A stretch of 64,000 nucleotides of DNA, taken from positions 186,001 through 250,000 of the forward strand of contig NZ_JXQV01000004.1 of the NCBI RefSeq assembly GCF_000834635.1, in the 5' to 3' direction. Of this stretch, positions 17,332 to 28,735 are shown one piece after another (the first letter of the stretch is position 1; each line of letters opens with the position of its first letter). The stretch comes from Agrobacterium tumefaciens. Its GTDB lineage: Bacteria > Pseudomonadota > Alphaproteobacteria > Rhizobiales > Rhizobiaceae. Both the position numbers and the translations under genes were made by a program. Under the pieces are notes generated by a model. That model did not search any database. It was not told the DNA's origin and was given only the letters and a program-made list of their open reading frames with translations.

Positions 17332-18552
17332 ATGGCACGGGCTTTTCTTCTGCTTCTCGATTCCTTTGGTGTGGGTGGCGCACCGGATGCTGAAGCCTAT
17401 GGCGATCTGGGATCGAACACGCTTGGCCATATTGCCGAGTTCTGCGCCGCCGGTGCGGCGGATCGAGCAGGCCTGCGCGCCGGACCTCTGAAGCTGCCCA
17501 ACATGTCGGCGCTCGGACTTCTGAATATTGCGCACCTTGCCAGCGGTGAACGCCCTGCGGGAATGGAGCTGCCAGAGCGTATCTATGGCCTTCACGGCTG
17601 CGCCAGCGAGGTTTCCAAAGGCAAGGACACGCCATCTGGCCATTGGGAAATAGCCGGTACACCCGTTCGGTTCGATTGGGGCTATTTCCCAACTGAGGGC
17701 GATGCCTTTTCGCCTGAGCTTGTCGCCGCCATTTGCGCTGAAGGCGAAGTGCCCGGCATCCTCGGCAATTGCCACGCATCCGGCACTGACATCATTGCGC
17801 GTTTCGGCGCGGAGCATATCAAGACCGGGAAACCGATCTGCTACACCTCGTCAGACTCCGTGTTCCAGATTGCAGCCCATGAAGAGCATTTTGGCCTCGA
17901 GCGGCTGATTACATTTTGCCAGACCGTGCGAAAACTGGTCGATCCGCTCAATATCGGCCGGGTTATCGCTAGGCCCTTTACCGGTGAGACGCCTACGACA
18001 TTCGAGCGAACCGGCAATCGACGGGACTTTTCGGTTCTGCCGCCAGAGCCAACGCTGCTGGACCGGCTTGTTGAGAAGGACCGCAAGGTGCTGGCCATCG
18101 GCAAGATCGGCGATATCTATGCCCACCAGGGCGTGTCCCGCGTCATCAAGGCCAATGGCAACGAGGCGCTAATGGATGCGACGCTTCAGGCCATGGACGA
18201 GGCAGAAGACGGCGATCTCGTCTTCACCAATTTCGTCGATTTCGACATGCACTATGGCCACCGCCGCGATGTCGCAGGCTATGCCGCAGCACTCGAAGCC
18301 TTCGATGTGCGCCTGCCGGAAATTCACCGCAAGATGCAGCCCGGCGATCTCGCGATCATTACCGCCGACCATGGTTGCGACCCGACATGGCGTGGCACAG
18401 ACCACACGCGCGAGCGCGTGCCGATCATGGCCTTTGGCCCCGGCATCCGCGAACGCAGCATTGGCATCCGCCCGACCTTTGCCGATATTGGCGAAAGCAT
18501 CGCCGCCCATCTCGATATACCGGCAGGTCGCCACGGTAGGAGCTTCATGTGA
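17332..18552 (+). CDS. deoB: Phosphopentomutase DeoB
   Basis: Interconverts ribose- or deoxyribose-1-phosphate and the 5-phosphate, 406 residues, an alkaline-phosphatase-superfamily enzyme with two Mn ions. Metal-site motifs are visible: [14 protein letters not shown] at the N-terminus (D10) and [19 protein letters not shown] near residue 345. It links nucleoside phosphorolysis to the pentose phosphate pathway. Its stop overlaps the GTG of add by four bases. A short G+C-rich hairpin followed by TTTTT lies just before the ATG (17298-17320) and may be the end of SURF1 transcription. Confidence 0.96.
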   Translation: MARAFLLLLDSFGVGGAPDAEAYGDLGSNTLGHIAEFCAAGAADRAGLRAGPLKLPNMSALGLLNIAHLASGERPAGMELPERIYGLHGCASEVSKGKDTPSGHWEIAGTPVRFDWGYFPTEGDAFSPELVAAICAEGEVPGILGNCHASGTDIIARFGAEHIKTGKPICYTSSDSVFQIAAHEEHFGLERLITFCQTVRKLVDPLNIGRVIARPFTGETPTTFERTGNRRDFSVLPPEPTLLDRLVEKDRKVLAIGKIGDIYAHQGVSRVIKANGNEALMDATLQAMDEAEDGDLVFTNFVDFDMHYGHRRDVAGYAAALEAFDVRLPEIHRKMQPGDLAIITADHGCDPTWRGTDHTRERVPIMAFGPGIRERSIGIRPTFADIGESIAAHLDIPAGRHGRSFM

Positions 18553-19535
18553 CATCCCATCTTCTGAAAGCCGAGATCCATTGCCATCTGGAAGGCGCTG
18601 CCCCGCCTGCGCTGGTGGAAGAACAGGCACGGAAATACGGCGCCGATACCAGCGCCTTTCTGCGTGACGGCGCTTACATCTGGTCCGATTTCGCCGAGTT
18701 CATCCAGTGCTATGATGCCGTGGCTCAGGTCTTCAAGACGGATGAGGATTATGCGCGCCTGACCGAGGCCTATCTGACCGAACTCGCGGGTGAGAATACC
18801 ATTTATAGCGAGTTGATCATTTCGCCCGATCATGGCGACCGCATTGGCCTCGGCGCGGACGCCTATCTGGCCGGCATTGCCGAGGGTATAGCAGCAGCCA
18901 AGCAAAGGACCGGCATCGAAGCGCGCATCATCGTCACTGGCGAGCGCCATTTCGGCCCCGAAAGCGTCATTGCCGCTGCGGAATATGCGGCCCGGGTCAA
19001 GCATCCGCTCATCACAGGTTTCAACATGGCGGGCGAAGAGCGCATGGGCCGGGTGGCAGACTATGCCCGGGCCTTTGATATCGCCCGCGATGCGGGGCTC
19101 GGCCTCACCATCCATGCGGGCGAGGTTTGCGGTGCATTCAGCGTGTCTGACGCGCTTGATCTCATCAAGCCGCAGCGCATCGGTCATGGCGTGCGTGCCA
19201 TCGAGGATGATGCGCTGGTTGCCCGGCTGGCGGAGCTTGGCACGGTGCTGGAAGTCTGCCCCGGCTCCAACATCGCGCTCAATGTCTATCCGGATTTTGA
19301 AAGCCACCCTTTGAAGCGACTGCGGGATGGGGGCGTTCGCGTCTGCGTCAGTTCTGACGATCCTCCCTTCTTCTCCACGTCGCTGGCGCAGGAATATGAG
19401 ATCGCCCGCCACGCCTTCGGTTTCAGCGACGCCGAGATCAATGCCATGACCCGCACCGCTATCGAGGCGGCCTTTGTGGATGAGGAAACCCGCACCCGGC
19501 TGCTCGGCCTATTGGATACACCATCTGCTTCATAG
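18549..19535 (+). CDS. add: Adenosine deaminase
   Basis: Hydrolyses adenosine or deoxyadenosine to inosine or deoxyinosine, 328 residues, a zinc TIM-barrel enzyme. Zinc ligands are the HxH pair H11/H13 ([13 protein letters not shown]), a later histidine in [10 protein letters not shown], and the aspartate in [15 protein letters not shown] carries the catalytic histidine region. It starts with GTG inside the deoB stop (GTGA). Adenine deaminases of the same fold exist, but the operon with deoB and upp supports nucleoside salvage. Confidence 0.9.
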   Translation: MTSHLLKAEIHCHLEGAAPPALVEEQARKYGADTSAFLRDGAYIWSDFAEFIQCYDAVAQVFKTDEDYARLTEAYLTELAGENTIYSELIISPDHGDRIGLGADAYLAGIAEGIAAAKQRTGIEARIIVTGERHFGPESVIAAAEYAARVKHPLITGFNMAGEERMGRVADYARAFDIARDAGLGLTIHAGEVCGAFSVSDALDLIKPQRIGHGVRAIEDDALVARLAELGTVLEVCPGSNIALNVYPDFESHPLKRLRDGGVRVCVSSDDPPFFSTSLAQEYEIARHAFGFSDAEINAMTRTAIEAAFVDEETRTRLLGLLDTPSAS

Positions 19536-19637
19536 AAACAGGCAAGGACGGAGGCGCAAAATGTGCTTCCGGTCTTGCGAAACCGGTTCATTCGGTGAAA
19601 TACAGAGACATCAGAGATCAAAGAAAAGGCCAGGTTC

Positions 19638-20267
19638 ATGGACGGCGTCACCGTTATCGCTCACCCGCTCGTGCAGCACAAACTTACCATCATGCGCAAG
19701 AAGGAAACCTCGACTGCCGGTTTCCGCCGTCTGCTGCGCGAAATATCGACGCTGTTGTGCTATGAAGTGACGCGCGATCTGGAAATGACGCAGGAAACTA
19801 TCGAAACACCGATGCAGACCATTCAGGCGCCGGTGCTGGAAGGCAAGAAACTCGTTTTCGCCTCCATCCTGCGCGCTGGCAACGGCCTGCTGGAAGGCAT
19901 GCTGGAACTGGTTCCATCCGCCCGCGTCTCGCATATCGGTGTGTACCGCGATCATGATACGCTTGAGGCTGTGGAGTATTTCTTCAAGGCACCCGACAAT
20001 CTCGATGCACGCCTGATTATCGTTGTGGATCCGATGCTGGCCACCGGCAATTCGTCCATCGCCGCCGTCGATAAGCTGAAGGAACGTGGCGCAAAGAACA
20101 TGCGCTTCGTGTGTCTGCTGGCCGCGCCTGAAGGCATCAAGAACTTCCGCGAAGCGCACCCGGATGTTCCGATCTTCACCGCTTCCATTGACAGCCACCT
20201 GAATGAACAGGGCTACATCATGCCCGGTCTGGGTGACGCGGGTGACCGCATGTACGGCACGAAATAA
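19638..20267 (+). CDS. upp: Uracil phosphoribosyltransferase
   Basis: Makes UMP from uracil and PRPP, 209 residues, the usual length. The PRPP-binding loop is [17 protein letters not shown] (about residues 130-146). The uracil-binding C-terminus is [18 protein letters not shown], close to canonical. It is the last gene of the deoB-add-upp unit, 102 bp after add. Confidence 0.96.
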   Translation: MDGVTVIAHPLVQHKLTIMRKKETSTAGFRRLLREISTLLCYEVTRDLEMTQETIETPMQTIQAPVLEGKKLVFASILRAGNGLLEGMLELVPSARVSHIGVYRDHDTLEAVEYFFKAPDNLDARLIIVVDPMLATGNSSIAAVDKLKERGAKNMRFVCLLAAPEGIKNFREAHPDVPIFTASIDSHLNEQGYIMPGLGDAGDRMYGTK

Positions 20268-20274
20268 GCAGTCC

Positions 20275-20303
20275 ATGCGCCCCCGGTTCAACCGGGGGCG
20301 CAT
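20275..20303. terminator. Hairpin between convergent upp and mmsA
   Basis: A perfect 13-bp stem ATGCGCCCCCGGT / ACCGGGGGCGCAT with a TCA loop, placed between two stop codons. The T-tract is poor on both sides. Confidence 0.65.
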
Positions 20304-20311
20304 CATCTCAA

Positions 20312-21808
20312 TCACTTCATCGTCGGCATGACGAATTCTGCACCAGTCTTGATGCCAGACGGCCAGCGCGTCGTGATCGTCTTGGTCTTGGTCCAGAACT
20401 TGATCGAATCCGTGCCGTGCTGGTTGAGGTCGCCGAAGCTCGATGCCTTCCAGCCGCCAAAGGAGTGGTAGGCCAGCGGGACAGGGATTGGCACATTGAT
20501 GCCGATCATGCCGATATTGATGCGGCTGGCAAAATCACGGGCTGCATCACCATCGCGGGTGAAGATCGCAACACCATTGCCATACTCGTGCTTCATCGGC
20601 AGTTCCAGGGCTTCTTCATAGTTCTTGGCGCGAACGACCGACAGAACCGGCCCGAAGATCTCCTGTTTGTAGATGTCCATATCCGTGGTCACGTGGTCGA
20701 ACAGGCAGCCACCAACGAAATAGCCGTTCTCATAACCCTGCAGCTTGAAATCCCGGCCATCGACGAGGAGTTCGGCACCCTGCTCGACACCGCTGTTGAT
20801 CAGGCCCTGAACACGGGTCTGCGCTTCCTTGGTGATCAGCGGGCCCATATCGGCCTTGTCGTCTGTGTATGGGCCGATCTTGAGTGCTTCGATCTGCGGG
20901 ATCAGCTTTTCGATCAGGCGATTTGCCGTGTCTTCACCAACCGGTACAGCAACGGAGACCGCCATGCAGCGTTCACCGGCAGAACCGTAACCGGCACCCA
21001 TCAGGGCGCTCACAGCCTGGTCGAGATCGGCATCCGGCATGATGATCATGTGGTTCTTGGCACCGCCAAAGCACTGGGCGCGCTTGCCGTTCATGGCAGC
21101 CGTGCCATAGACATAACGTGCGATCGGCGTGGAGCCCACGAAGGATACCGCGCCGATGTCCGGGTTGGTCAGAAGGCCATCAACCGCGCTCTTGTCGCCA
21201 TTGACGACGTTGAGAATGCCCGCAGGCAGACCGGCTTCGATCATCAGTTCGGCAAGACGGATCGGCAGGGACGGGTCGCGCTCGGAAGGCTTCAGAATGA
21301 AGGCGTTGCCGCAGGCGATTGCAGGTGCAAACATCCACATCGGGATCATGCCGGGGAAGTTGAAAGGCGTGATGCCAGCGCCGATGCCAACTGGCTGGCG
21401 GATGGAATACATGTCGATGGCAGGACCAGCACCTTCGGTGAACTCACCCTTGGAAAGATGAGGGATGCCGCAGACGAATTCGCAGACTTCCAGGCCGCGA
21501 ATAATGTCGCCCTTGGAATCTTCCACCGTTTTGCCGTGTTCGCTGGAAAGCAGCACAGCCAGTTCATCCATGTGCTGGTTCAGCAGGTCCACGAACTTGA
21601 AGAACACGCGGGCGCGGCGCTGCGGGTTGGTCGCGGCCCATTTTGGCTGGGCTTTCTTGGCGCTCTCAACAGCCGCCAGGATCTCCGCATCGCTGGCCAG
21701 CGAAACCGTCGCCTGCACTTCGCCTGTAGCCGGATTGTAGACATTCGATGTGCGGCCGCTGGTGCCGCTCACATGCTTGCCGTCTATGAAATGGCCGATT
21801 TCTTTCAT
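20312..21808 (-). CDS. mmsA: CoA-acylating methylmalonate-semialdehyde dehydrogenase
   Basis: Oxidises methylmalonate semialdehyde (valine or thymine breakdown) or malonate semialdehyde (inositol breakdown) to propionyl- or acetyl-CoA. The protein has 498 residues from the ATG at 21808 behind CTGGAGGACTACC. It is an ALDH-superfamily enzyme: PFNFPGMIPMWMFAPAIACG, ILKPSERDPS and the catalytic C281 in GYGSAGERCMAVSVAV, diagnostic for this subfamily. A divergent LysR gene 105 bp away probably regulates it. Without neighbouring valine or inositol genes the in vivo substrate is open. Confidence 0.93.
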   Translation of the reverse strand: MKEIGHFIDGKHVSGTSGRTSNVYNPATGEVQATVSLASDAEILAAVESAKKAQPKWAATNPQRRARVFFKFVDLLNQHMDELAVLLSSEHGKTVEDSKGDIIRGLEVCEFVCGIPHLSKGEFTEGAGPAIDMYSIRQPVGIGAGITPFNFPGMIPMWMFAPAIACGNAFILKPSERDPSLPIRLAELMIEAGLPAGILNVVNGDKSAVDGLLTNPDIGAVSFVGSTPIARYVYGTAAMNGKRAQCFGGAKNHMIIMPDADLDQAVSALMGAGYGSAGERCMAVSVAVPVGEDTANRLIEKLIPQIEALKIGPYTDDKADMGPLITKEAQTRVQGLINSGVEQGAELLVDGRDFKLQGYENGYFVGGCLFDHVTTDMDIYKQEIFGPVLSVVRAKNYEEALELPMKHEYGNGVAIFTRDGDAARDFASRINIGMIGINVPIPVPLAYHSFGGWKASSFGDLNQHGTDSIKFWTKTKTITTRWPSGIKTGAEFVMPTMK

Positions 21809-21913
21809 GGGTAGTCCTCCAGATTTGATGCCGCACCTTCGCGCTTTGAATTGCACAAATCAATCACCTGGAATAATCATCCGTTGTGCATAAATCGACA
21901 TTAGGGATGAGAT

Positions 21914-22804
21914 ATGAACTGGGATGATGTGCGCGTATTCCTCAGCGTTGCCCGAAGCGGGCAGTTTCTCGCAGCCGCCAGAAAGCTAGGCGTCAACCAT
22001 GCGACGCTTAGCCGCCGTGTGTCCGCGCTAGAGGAAGCACTCGGCTGTCAGCTGTTCCTGCGCAGCACGACCGGATGCGAGCTGACCGAGGACGGCACCC
22101 GCTTTCTGGCGTCGGCGGAACGGATGGAAACGGAAATGCTCGGTGTACGGGCTGATCTGGGGCGAGGGGATTCGGCGATTAGCGGCACGGTGCGCATCGG
22201 TGCGCCCGATGGTTTCGGCGTGTCATTTCTGGCACCGCGTCTTGGCGCGCTAACGGCGATGCACCCGGACCTGAAAATAGAGCTGGTTCCTGTGCCGCGA
22301 TCATTCTCGCTGTCACAGCGTGAGGCAGATATTGCCATAACTATCGAGAGGCCCGAGCAGGGCAGGCTTGTCCTGTCCAAACTCACCGATTATTCGCTGG
22401 GTCTTTATGCGACCGATGCCTATCTGCGCTCGAATAGAGTGCCGGATACCATCGAGGCATTAAAGCTTCACCGCCGCATCGGCTATGTCGAAGACCTCAT
22501 CTTTTCACCATCGCTGAATTATACGGGCGAGGTGATGCGGGACTGGAATGCGAGCTTTGAAATCTCAAGCGCCATCGGCCAGACCGAGGCGGTGCGCTCC
22601 GGCGCTGGCATCGGCATCCTGCATGATTACATTGCCCGCAACCATCCCGAACTCACGCGCATCATGCCTGACGTCACAATCCGCCGCTCCTACTGGACCG
22701 CATTTCATGAAAATGCCCGCCAATTGGCGCGTGTGCGAACCGTCGTGCAGTTTCTTCAGGACATTGTCGCAAGCGAGCGCCACATCTTCAGCCCTGCTGT
22801 GTGA
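21914..22804 (+). CDS. LysR-family transcriptional regulator
   Basis: A 296-residue LysR regulator with a helix-turn-helix in residues 1-60 (FLSVARSGQFLAAARKLGVN, HATLSRRVSALEEALGCQLF) and a periplasmic-binding-like effector domain. It is divergent from mmsA, the arrangement typical of a regulator and its target. Its 3' end overlaps the convergent hutD by 17 bp, so it could also be an ordinary neighbour of the hut operon. No conserved T-N11-A site was confidently picked in the short gap. Confidence 0.88.
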   Translation: MNWDDVRVFLSVARSGQFLAAARKLGVNHATLSRRVSALEEALGCQLFLRSTTGCELTEDGTRFLASAERMETEMLGVRADLGRGDSAISGTVRIGAPDGFGVSFLAPRLGALTAMHPDLKIELVPVPRSFSLSQREADIAITIERPEQGRLVLSKLTDYSLGLYATDAYLRSNRVPDTIEALKLHRRIGYVEDLIFSPSLNYTGEVMRDWNASFEISSAIGQTEAVRSGAGIGILHDYIARNHPELTRIMPDVTIRRSYWTAFHENARQLARVRTVVQFLQDIVASERHIFSPAV

Positions 22805-23354
22805 TGCGGATGACGTAGCAAACAGTGTGATTGGCCTCAATTGTCAACGCGTCGACGACCTCGACAGCATCCAGTGCGGTCATCTCCACCGTCTTGTTCC
22901 CCGAGGTGGCCAAGGCATCTCCCGTAACAAGCACAAGAACCGTCTCGCTCAAAGCCTCCCTGCTGACTGAAAAGCGCCCCGTTATCCGCTCGATGCTGTG
23001 ACGATAGCGCCCGCGCCGGGTCATGACATTGAGGTCGGTCACGGGGCCGTCGACAAGCGTGGCCGCCACTGCAATATCGGCTGCGAAGGACAATGGCAGG
23101 CTTGCGCCGTCGAGCGCCATGTCTTGCCCGCCTTCCATCTTCAGCGACAGTCCGGCACCATCCAGAATGGACAGTGTACGATCTATGTTCGGAAAGATGG
23201 AGAATGGCCCATCGTTGGCGACGGTCGCCATGCTGATGCGCCAATCAAAGTCATCGACGCTAGCCGCGGGCGGAAAGACGGCGATTTCCACCGTCTCCCC
23301 GCCGCCATTCTTCCATGGCATGCGCTTGTGTACGTGCGCGCGATAAAGCTTCAT
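22788..23354 (-). CDS. hutD: HutD-family protein
   Basis: A 188-residue bicupin-like protein (PF05962). The start at 23354 leaves five bases after the hutU stop; a longer frame to 23408 runs into hutU. Family segments are MPWKNGGGETVEIAVFP and FDWRISMATVANDGPFSIFP. HutD is not an enzyme of the pathway; in Pseudomonas it appears to tune hut operon output, perhaps by binding formylglutamate. It is the last gene of hutIHGUD, and its end overlaps the LysR gene on the other strand. Confidence 0.88.
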   Translation of the reverse strand: MKLYRAHVHKRMPWKNGGGETVEIAVFPPAASVDDFDWRISMATVANDGPFSIFPNIDRTLSILDGAGLSLKMEGGQDMALDGASLPLSFAADIAVAATLVDGPVTDLNVMTRRGRYRHSIERITGRFSVSREALSETVLVLVTGDALATSGNKTVEMTALDAVEVVDALTIEANHTVCYVIRITQQG

Positions 23355-23359
23355 CGCGC

Positions 23360-25045
23360 TCAGTTGCCCAGAATGCCGGGCAGGCGAAGGCCCTTTTCCC
23401 GGGCGCATTCCAAAGCGATATCATAGCCCGCATCGGCGTGGCGCATGACGCCGGTTGCCGGGTCGTTCCACAGCACACGGTCCAGACGGCGCGCCGCATC
23501 ATCAGAACCATCGGCGCAGATGACGACGCCGGAATGCTGGGAAAAGCCCATGCCCACGCCGCCGCCATGGTGCAGCGAAACCCATGTCGCACCCGATGCC
23601 GTGTTCAGCAGCGCATTCAGAAGCGGCCAGTCGGAAACAGCATCCGATCCGTCCTTCATCGCTTCCGTCTCGCGGTTCGGAGAGGCGACCGAGCCTGAAT
23701 CGAGATGGTCTCGACCGATCACGATGGGCGCTTTCAACTCGCCGCTCTTGACCATCTCGTTGAAGGCGAGCGCCAGCCGGTGCCGGTCGCCGAGACCCAC
23801 CCAGCAGATGCGGGCGGGCAAGCCCTGAAAGGCGATGCGGTCACGCGCCATATCCAGCCAATTGTGGAGATGGGTGTTGCCGGAGGTGAGTTCCTTTACC
23901 TTGGCGTCCGTCTTGTAGATATCCTCAGGATCACCCGAAAGCGCTGCCCAGCGGAACGGGCCGATGCCCCGGCAAAACAGCGGGCGGATATAGGCTGGCA
24001 CGAAGCCGGGGAAGGCAAAGGCATTTTCCAGCCCTTCTTCCTTGGCAATCTGGCGGATGTTGTTGCCATAATCCAGCGTCGGCACGCCTGCATTCCAGAA
24101 ATCGACCATGGCCTGAACATGCTGCTTCATCGAAGCGCGGGCGGCTGCTTCCACGGCTTTCGGATCGCTCTCCTGTTTTGCGCGCCACTCACCAACCGTC
24201 CAACCGAGGGGCAGGTAGCCGTGGATAGGATCATGCGCAGATGTCTGGTCGGTCACGATATCGGGGCGAGGACCACCGGCCTTCATGCGCTTGACCAGTT
24301 CGGGGAAAATCTCGGCGGCATTGCCGATCAGGCCGACGGATTTCGCTTCGCCCGCCTTTGTCCATTGGTCAATCAGATCAAGGGCCTGATCCAGCGTGTG
24401 GGCTTTGGCATCGACATAACGGGTGCGCAGACGAAAATCGACGCGGGTTTCATCGCACTCCACCGCAAGGCAGCAGGCGCCAGCCATAACGGCGGCCAGC
24501 GGCTGTGCGCCACCCATGCCACCCAGACCTCCGGTCAGGATCCACTTGCCCGTGAGGTTGCCGTCATAATGCTGCCGCCCGGCTTCCACGAAGGTCTCGT
24601 AGGTGCCCTGCACGATGCCCTGTGTGCCGATATAGATCCACGAACCGGCGGTCATCTGGCCATACATGGCCAGCCCCTTCTTATCCAGCTCGTTGAAATG
24701 CTCCCACGTTGCCCAATGGGGCACGAGGTTGGAATTGGCGATCAGCACACGTGGCGCATCCTTGTGGGTGCGAAACACGCCAACCGGCTTGCCGGATTGC
24801 ACCAGCAGCGTCTCATCCTCGTTGAGATCCTTCAGCGTGGCGACGATGCGGTCGAAATCCTCCCAGGTGCGGGCGGCGCGGCCAATGCCACCATAGACAA
24901 CCAGATCATACGGGCGCTCGGCGACATCAGGGTCGAGATTGTTCATCAACATGCGCAGCGGCGCTTCGGTCATCCAGCTTTTGGCATTGAGTTCCGTGCC
25001 TCTGGGGCTGCGGACTTCGCGTTCATTATGGCGTGGATTGTTCAT
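23360..25045 (-). CDS. hutU: Urocanate hydratase
   Basis: Second step of histidine breakdown: urocanate plus water to imidazolonepropionate, with tightly bound NAD+ acting as an electrophile. It has 561 residues, the family length. Visible signatures are the NAD-binding [56 protein letters not shown] and the C-terminal [29 protein letters not shown] precedes the ATG. It overlaps hutG by four bases. Confidence 0.98.
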   Translation of the reverse strand: MNNPRHNEREVRSPRGTELNAKSWMTEAPLRMLMNNLDPDVAERPYDLVVYGGIGRAARTWEDFDRIVATLKDLNEDETLLVQSGKPVGVFRTHKDAPRVLIANSNLVPHWATWEHFNELDKKGLAMYGQMTAGSWIYIGTQGIVQGTYETFVEAGRQHYDGNLTGKWILTGGLGGMGGAQPLAAVMAGACCLAVECDETRVDFRLRTRYVDAKAHTLDQALDLIDQWTKAGEAKSVGLIGNAAEIFPELVKRMKAGGPRPDIVTDQTSAHDPIHGYLPLGWTVGEWRAKQESDPKAVEAAARASMKQHVQAMVDFWNAGVPTLDYGNNIRQIAKEEGLENAFAFPGFVPAYIRPLFCRGIGPFRWAALSGDPEDIYKTDAKVKELTSGNTHLHNWLDMARDRIAFQGLPARICWVGLGDRHRLALAFNEMVKSGELKAPIVIGRDHLDSGSVASPNRETEAMKDGSDAVSDWPLLNALLNTASGATWVSLHHGGGVGMGFSQHSGVVICADGSDDAARRLDRVLWNDPATGVMRHADAGYDIALECAREKGLRLPGILGN

Positions 25046-25857
25046 GATGATCTCCCCTTATCGTTGGCCTGAAGCGCGAAGTCTTCCAGACGCGTCAGAA
25101 TGGTCTTGAGATGGGCGCGAAGGCGGGTCGCCTTTTCGCGGTCATAGGCAAATGGCGGCGTTTGCGTGGTGAGATGGTTGGATTGCGCCAGTTCCATCTG
25201 AATGGCGTGAACGCCGGTTTCCGGCTTTCCATAATGGCGTGTTGTCCAGCCGCCCTTGAAACGACCGTTCAAGACGGAGGTGTAGCCTTGCGCCGCTGCT
25301 GCACCATCGTGGACGATGGTTTCGATGGCAGGGTCGCAGGTTTTGCCCATATCCGTGCCGATGTTGAAATCCGGCAGCGCACCGTCAAACAGAAACGGAA
25401 TGTGAGAGCGGATCGAGTGGCAATCATAGAGAATAGCGATGCCGTGTATGGCCTTCACCCGCGTAATCTCGGCAGACAGGGCTGCGTGGTAGGGCGCGTG
25501 AAACTGTTTCAGCCGCTCTGCGATATCCGCATCGGTCGGCTCCTCGCCATCGTTCCAGATGGGATGGCCATCGAAATCCGTTGTCGATACCAGCCCCGTC
25601 GTATTCTGGCCGGGGTAGAGGCTCAAACCTGCAGGATCGCGGTTCGCATCGATGACGTAGCGGTGGAACGTGGCGCGCACGGTCGTCGCGTCATCCAGCA
25701 GTCCGGCATAGAGATCGTGAATGTGCCAGTCGGTATCGGCAAGGGTTCTGCCGTTGCCGTTCAGCCGTTCCCATATATCCGCTGGCACCTCGGTGCCGGT
25801 GTGTGGCAACCCCAAAATGATGGGCGATGACCCATGATGCAGTTCGAAAACAGACAT
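25042..25857 (-). CDS. hutG: N-formylglutamate deformylase
   Basis: Releases formate from N-formyl-L-glutamate to give glutamate, 271 residues, FGase (PF05013) family. Motifs: [14 protein letters not shown] at the N-terminus, [19 protein letters not shown]-like [16 protein letters not shown], and [17 protein letters not shown], which supply zinc ligands. It acts after HutF, whose gene is divergent at the head of the cluster, giving the five-step pathway. It overlaps hutU and lies two bases after hutH. Confidence 0.95.
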   Translation of the reverse strand: MSVFELHHGSSPIILGLPHTGTEVPADIWERLNGNGRTLADTDWHIHDLYAGLLDDATTVRATFHRYVIDANRDPAGLSLYPGQNTTGLVSTTDFDGHPIWNDGEEPTDADIAERLKQFHAPYHAALSAEITRVKAIHGIAILYDCHSIRSHIPFLFDGALPDFNIGTDMGKTCDPAIETIVHDGAAAAQGYTSVLNGRFKGGWTTRHYGKPETGVHAIQMELAQSNHLTTQTPPFAYDREKATRLRAHLKTILTRLEDFALQANDKGRSS

Positions 25858-25859
25858 GC

Positions 25860-27395
25860 TCAGACCTCCAGCTTCGGCAGGATTCCGTCTGAAATGACCG
25901 AAATCAGTGCGCCGGACGCGATCAATTCCGATGCGGCCTTCAGATCGGGAGCCATGTAACGGTCATCATCCAGTGAGGGGATGACGCCGCGCAGCACAGC
26001 CATCGCTTTTTGCAGCTCCGGGCTGGTTTTCAGCGGTCCGCGCAGTTCCACGCCCTGAACGGCAGACAGGGCTTCGATGCCCAGAATGGCAAACAGGTTT
26101 TCCGTCATCGCCAGCAGGCGGCGCGCGGCGTGGCAGGCCATGGAAACATGGTCTTCCTGATTGGCAGAGGTGGGCGTGGAATCGACCGATGCCGGGTGCG
26201 ACATCTGCTTGTTTTCACTCATCAGGGCTGCCGATGTCACTTCGGCAATCATCAGGCCGGAATTAAGACCCGGCTTTTTCGAAAGGAAGGCAGGAAGGCC
26301 GTAAGACAGCGCCGGGTCCACCAGCAACGCGATACGGCGCTGGGCAATCGCACCGATCTCGCAGATGGCAAGGGCTGTCTGGTCAGCGGCGAACGCAACG
26401 GGCTCTGCGTGGAAATTGCCGCCGGACACAACGGAGTTATCCGAAAGCACCAGCGGGTTGTCGGTGACGGCATTGGCCTCGATCTGCAAGGTCTGGGCAA
26501 CGTGGCGCAGAAGGTCGAGGCAGGCACCATCCACCTGCGGCTGGCACCTAATGCAATAGGGGTCCTGCACGCGCTCATCGCCCTCGATATGGCTGACGCG
26601 AATCTCGGAACCGTCAAGCAGATTGCGAAGGGCGGCCCCCGCATCGATCTGTCCCTTGTGGCCACGCAATGTGTGAATATCAGGATGGAATGGCGCAGAT
26701 GAGCCCATGGCCGCATCGGTGGAGAGCGCGCCTGTTATCAGCGCTGCCTGCGCTGCCCGGTGGGTGCGGAACAGGCCTGCCAGTGCAAGCGCCGTGGAGG
26801 TCTGCGTGCCATTGATGAGCGCCAGACCCTCTTTCGCGGCCAGCACGACAGGCGTCAGACCAGCTTTTGCGAGCGCGTCCTCTGCTGGCATTAACGCACC
26901 CTCATAAAATGCTTCGCCTTCACCCATCATGACCGCCGCCATATGCGCGAGCGGTGCCAGGTCTCCCGATGCGCCGACCGAACCTTTTTCCGGTATGGCG
27001 GGGATGACACCCTTTTCCAGCATGGCTTCAATCAACCGCACCAGTTCCAGCCGCACGCCGGATGCGCCGCGACCCAGCGAAATCAGCTTCAGCGCCATGA
27101 TGAGCCGCACGATGTTTTCCGGCAGGGCCGCACCCACGCCGCAGCAATGGGAGAGGATGAGATTGCGCTGGAGGGTGGCGACGTCGGCCGCATCGATCTT
27201 GATCGAGGCCAGTTTGCCAAAGCCAGTGTTGATGCCATAGACCGGGGCATTGCCAGCGGCAATTTCCGCTATGCGTCTTGCAGCTCTTTCGATGCCGACA
27301 TCGAAAGCCTGATCAAGCTTTGCCGAACCGTTGTTCCAATAGATATCGGCCAGATCGGCAAGCTGCACGGAGCCGGGGTGGAGAGTGATGGTCAT
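25860..27395 (-). CDS. hutH: Histidine ammonia-lyase
   Basis: First step: histidine to urocanate and ammonia. It has 511 residues from the ATG at 27395; a 61-residue N-terminal extension possible in this frame overlaps hutI and lacks family similarity. The Ala-Ser-Gly that forms the MIO electrophile is residues 142-144 in [27 protein letters not shown] near residue 53 and the NQEDHVSMA segment are also canonical. It overlaps hutI by four bases (ATGA). Confidence 0.98.
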   Translation of the reverse strand: MTITLHPGSVQLADLADIYWNNGSAKLDQAFDVGIERAARRIAEIAAGNAPVYGINTGFGKLASIKIDAADVATLQRNLILSHCCGVGAALPENIVRLIMALKLISLGRGASGVRLELVRLIEAMLEKGVIPAIPEKGSVGASGDLAPLAHMAAVMMGEGEAFYEGALMPAEDALAKAGLTPVVLAAKEGLALINGTQTSTALALAGLFRTHRAAQAALITGALSTDAAMGSSAPFHPDIHTLRGHKGQIDAGAALRNLLDGSEIRVSHIEGDERVQDPYCIRCQPQVDGACLDLLRHVAQTLQIEANAVTDNPLVLSDNSVVSGGNFHAEPVAFAADQTALAICEIGAIAQRRIALLVDPALSYGLPAFLSKKPGLNSGLMIAEVTSAALMSENKQMSHPASVDSTPTSANQEDHVSMACHAARRLLAMTENLFAILGIEALSAVQGVELRGPLKTSPELQKAMAVLRGVIPSLDDDRYMAPDLKAASELIASGALISVISDGILPKLEV

Positions 27396-28648
27396 GATGT
27401 AATCCGTCCCTTGAAAATACGGGCATGAAGCGGGTTGAACCCGATGCGGTAGACAAGCTCGGCGGGCCGCTCGATATTCCAGATGGCAAAATCGGCGGAT
27501 TTTCCGGCTTCGAGCGTTCCGGTTTCGCCGGAAAGACCGAGCGCCTTGGCCGCATTGCGTGTGGTGGCTGTGAGGCATTCCTCAACCGTCAGCCGGAACA
27601 GCGTCGCACCCATATTCATGGTCAACAGCAGCGAGGTCAGCGGAGAGGTGCCGGGGTTGCAATCGGTGGCAAGCGCCATATCCGCCCCTGCATCCCGCAG
27701 GGCCTGAACCGGCGGCAGTTGCGTTTCGCGCAATGTGTAGAATGCGCCGGGCAAAAGCACAGCAACTGTCCCGGCTTTGGCAAGCGCCAAGGCTCCCGCG
27801 TGATCCAGATACTCCAGATGATCGGCAGACAATGCGCCATAGGACGCGGCCAGTTGCGAGCCACCCAGATTGGAAAGCTGTTCGGCATGCAGCTTGAGCG
27901 GGAGACCCAGCGAAACGGCCTTTTCGAAGACAATGCGCATATCCTCAACGGAAAATGCGATGCCTTCGCAAAAACCATCGACGGCGTCGATCAAGCCTTC
28001 GGTATGGCCGCGCTCCATGCCGGGCAAAACAACATCGGCGATGTAATCTGCGTTGCGGCCTTTATAGTCAGCCGGGGTCGCGTGTGCTGCAAGGTAGGTG
28101 GTGAGAATACGCACGGGCCGCAACACACCGAGTTTACGCGCCACGCGCAGCATCTTCAGTTCGGTTTCTATATCCAGCCCGTAGCCGGATTTGATCTCGA
28201 TGGTGGAAACGCCCTCGGCCAGAAGTGCGTCCAGTCGCGGCAGCGCCTGCGCGACCAGTTCATCCTCTGACAAGGCCCGCGTATCGCGCACGGAAGAAAC
28301 GATGCCGCCGCCTGCTCTGGAAATCTCTTCATAGCTTGCGCCATTCAGCCGCATCTCGAATTCCATGGCACGGTTGCCGCCAAAAACGAGATGGGTGTGG
28401 CAATCGATGAGCGCAGGGGTGATCCAGCGTCCCTCGCAATCAAACACATGGGCGGCGCTTGCATAGTCATTAGGCAGCTCTGCTTCGGGTCCTGCAAACA
28501 GGAACCGCCCATTGCGCACGGCAATGGCGCCTTTTTCGACAATTCCGAGATCTGGCGCTGATGGTGCAAGCGTTGCAATCCGGGCATTGCGCCAGAGAGA
28601 AATTGCGCTCTGATCGGTGGTCTGGTCTGGAATGAAGGTGCCAGTCAT
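27392..28648 (-). CDS. hutI: Imidazolonepropionase
   Basis: Third step: imidazolone-5-propionate to N-formimino-glutamate, 418 residues, amidohydrolase superfamily. The metal motif H84-x-H86 lies in [17 protein letters not shown]. Other family stretches are [27 protein letters not shown], and [17 protein letters not shown] use the ATG at 28648; a TTG six bases upstream is also in frame. It is the first gene of hutIHGUD, 28 bp from the palindromic operator candidate. Confidence 0.97.
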   Translation of the reverse strand: MTGTFIPDQTTDQSAISLWRNARIATLAPSAPDLGIVEKGAIAVRNGRFLFAGPEAELPNDYASAAHVFDCEGRWITPALIDCHTHLVFGGNRAMEFEMRLNGASYEEISRAGGGIVSSVRDTRALSEDELVAQALPRLDALLAEGVSTIEIKSGYGLDIETELKMLRVARKLGVLRPVRILTTYLAAHATPADYKGRNADYIADVVLPGMERGHTEGLIDAVDGFCEGIAFSVEDMRIVFEKAVSLGLPLKLHAEQLSNLGGSQLAASYGALSADHLEYLDHAGALALAKAGTVAVLLPGAFYTLRETQLPPVQALRDAGADMALATDCNPGTSPLTSLLLTMNMGATLFRLTVEECLTATTRNAAKALGLSGETGTLEAGKSADFAIWNIERPAELVYRIGFNPLHARIFKGRITS

Positions 28649-28676
28649 GCTCAATTTTCCCTTCCCATATGTTTAA

Positions 28677-28690
28677 TATGTATATACATA
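28677..28690. promoter_or_regulatory. HutC-type operator between hutI and hutF
   Basis: A perfect 14-bp palindrome TATGTATATACATA in the 87-bp divergent hutI-hutF gap. HutC regulators (GntR family, relieved by urocanate) bind TGTATATACA-core sites in pseudomonads. The centre placement would control both transcripts. No hutC gene is present in the window. Confidence 0.75.
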
Positions 28691-28735
28691 ATAGGTTGCG
28701 AGGCAAGAGCCGTCAGTTGAAAATGAGGAGCCGAC

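Noticed and set aside
20417-21814. A 465-codon plus-strand frame opposite mmsA
   Set aside because: It is a shadow of a GC-rich coding strand with no recognisable domain, and mmsA on the minus strand has all its catalytic motifs.
23705-25072. A 455-codon plus-strand frame opposite hutU
   Set aside because: Antisense shadow; hutU is complete and overlaps hutG correctly.
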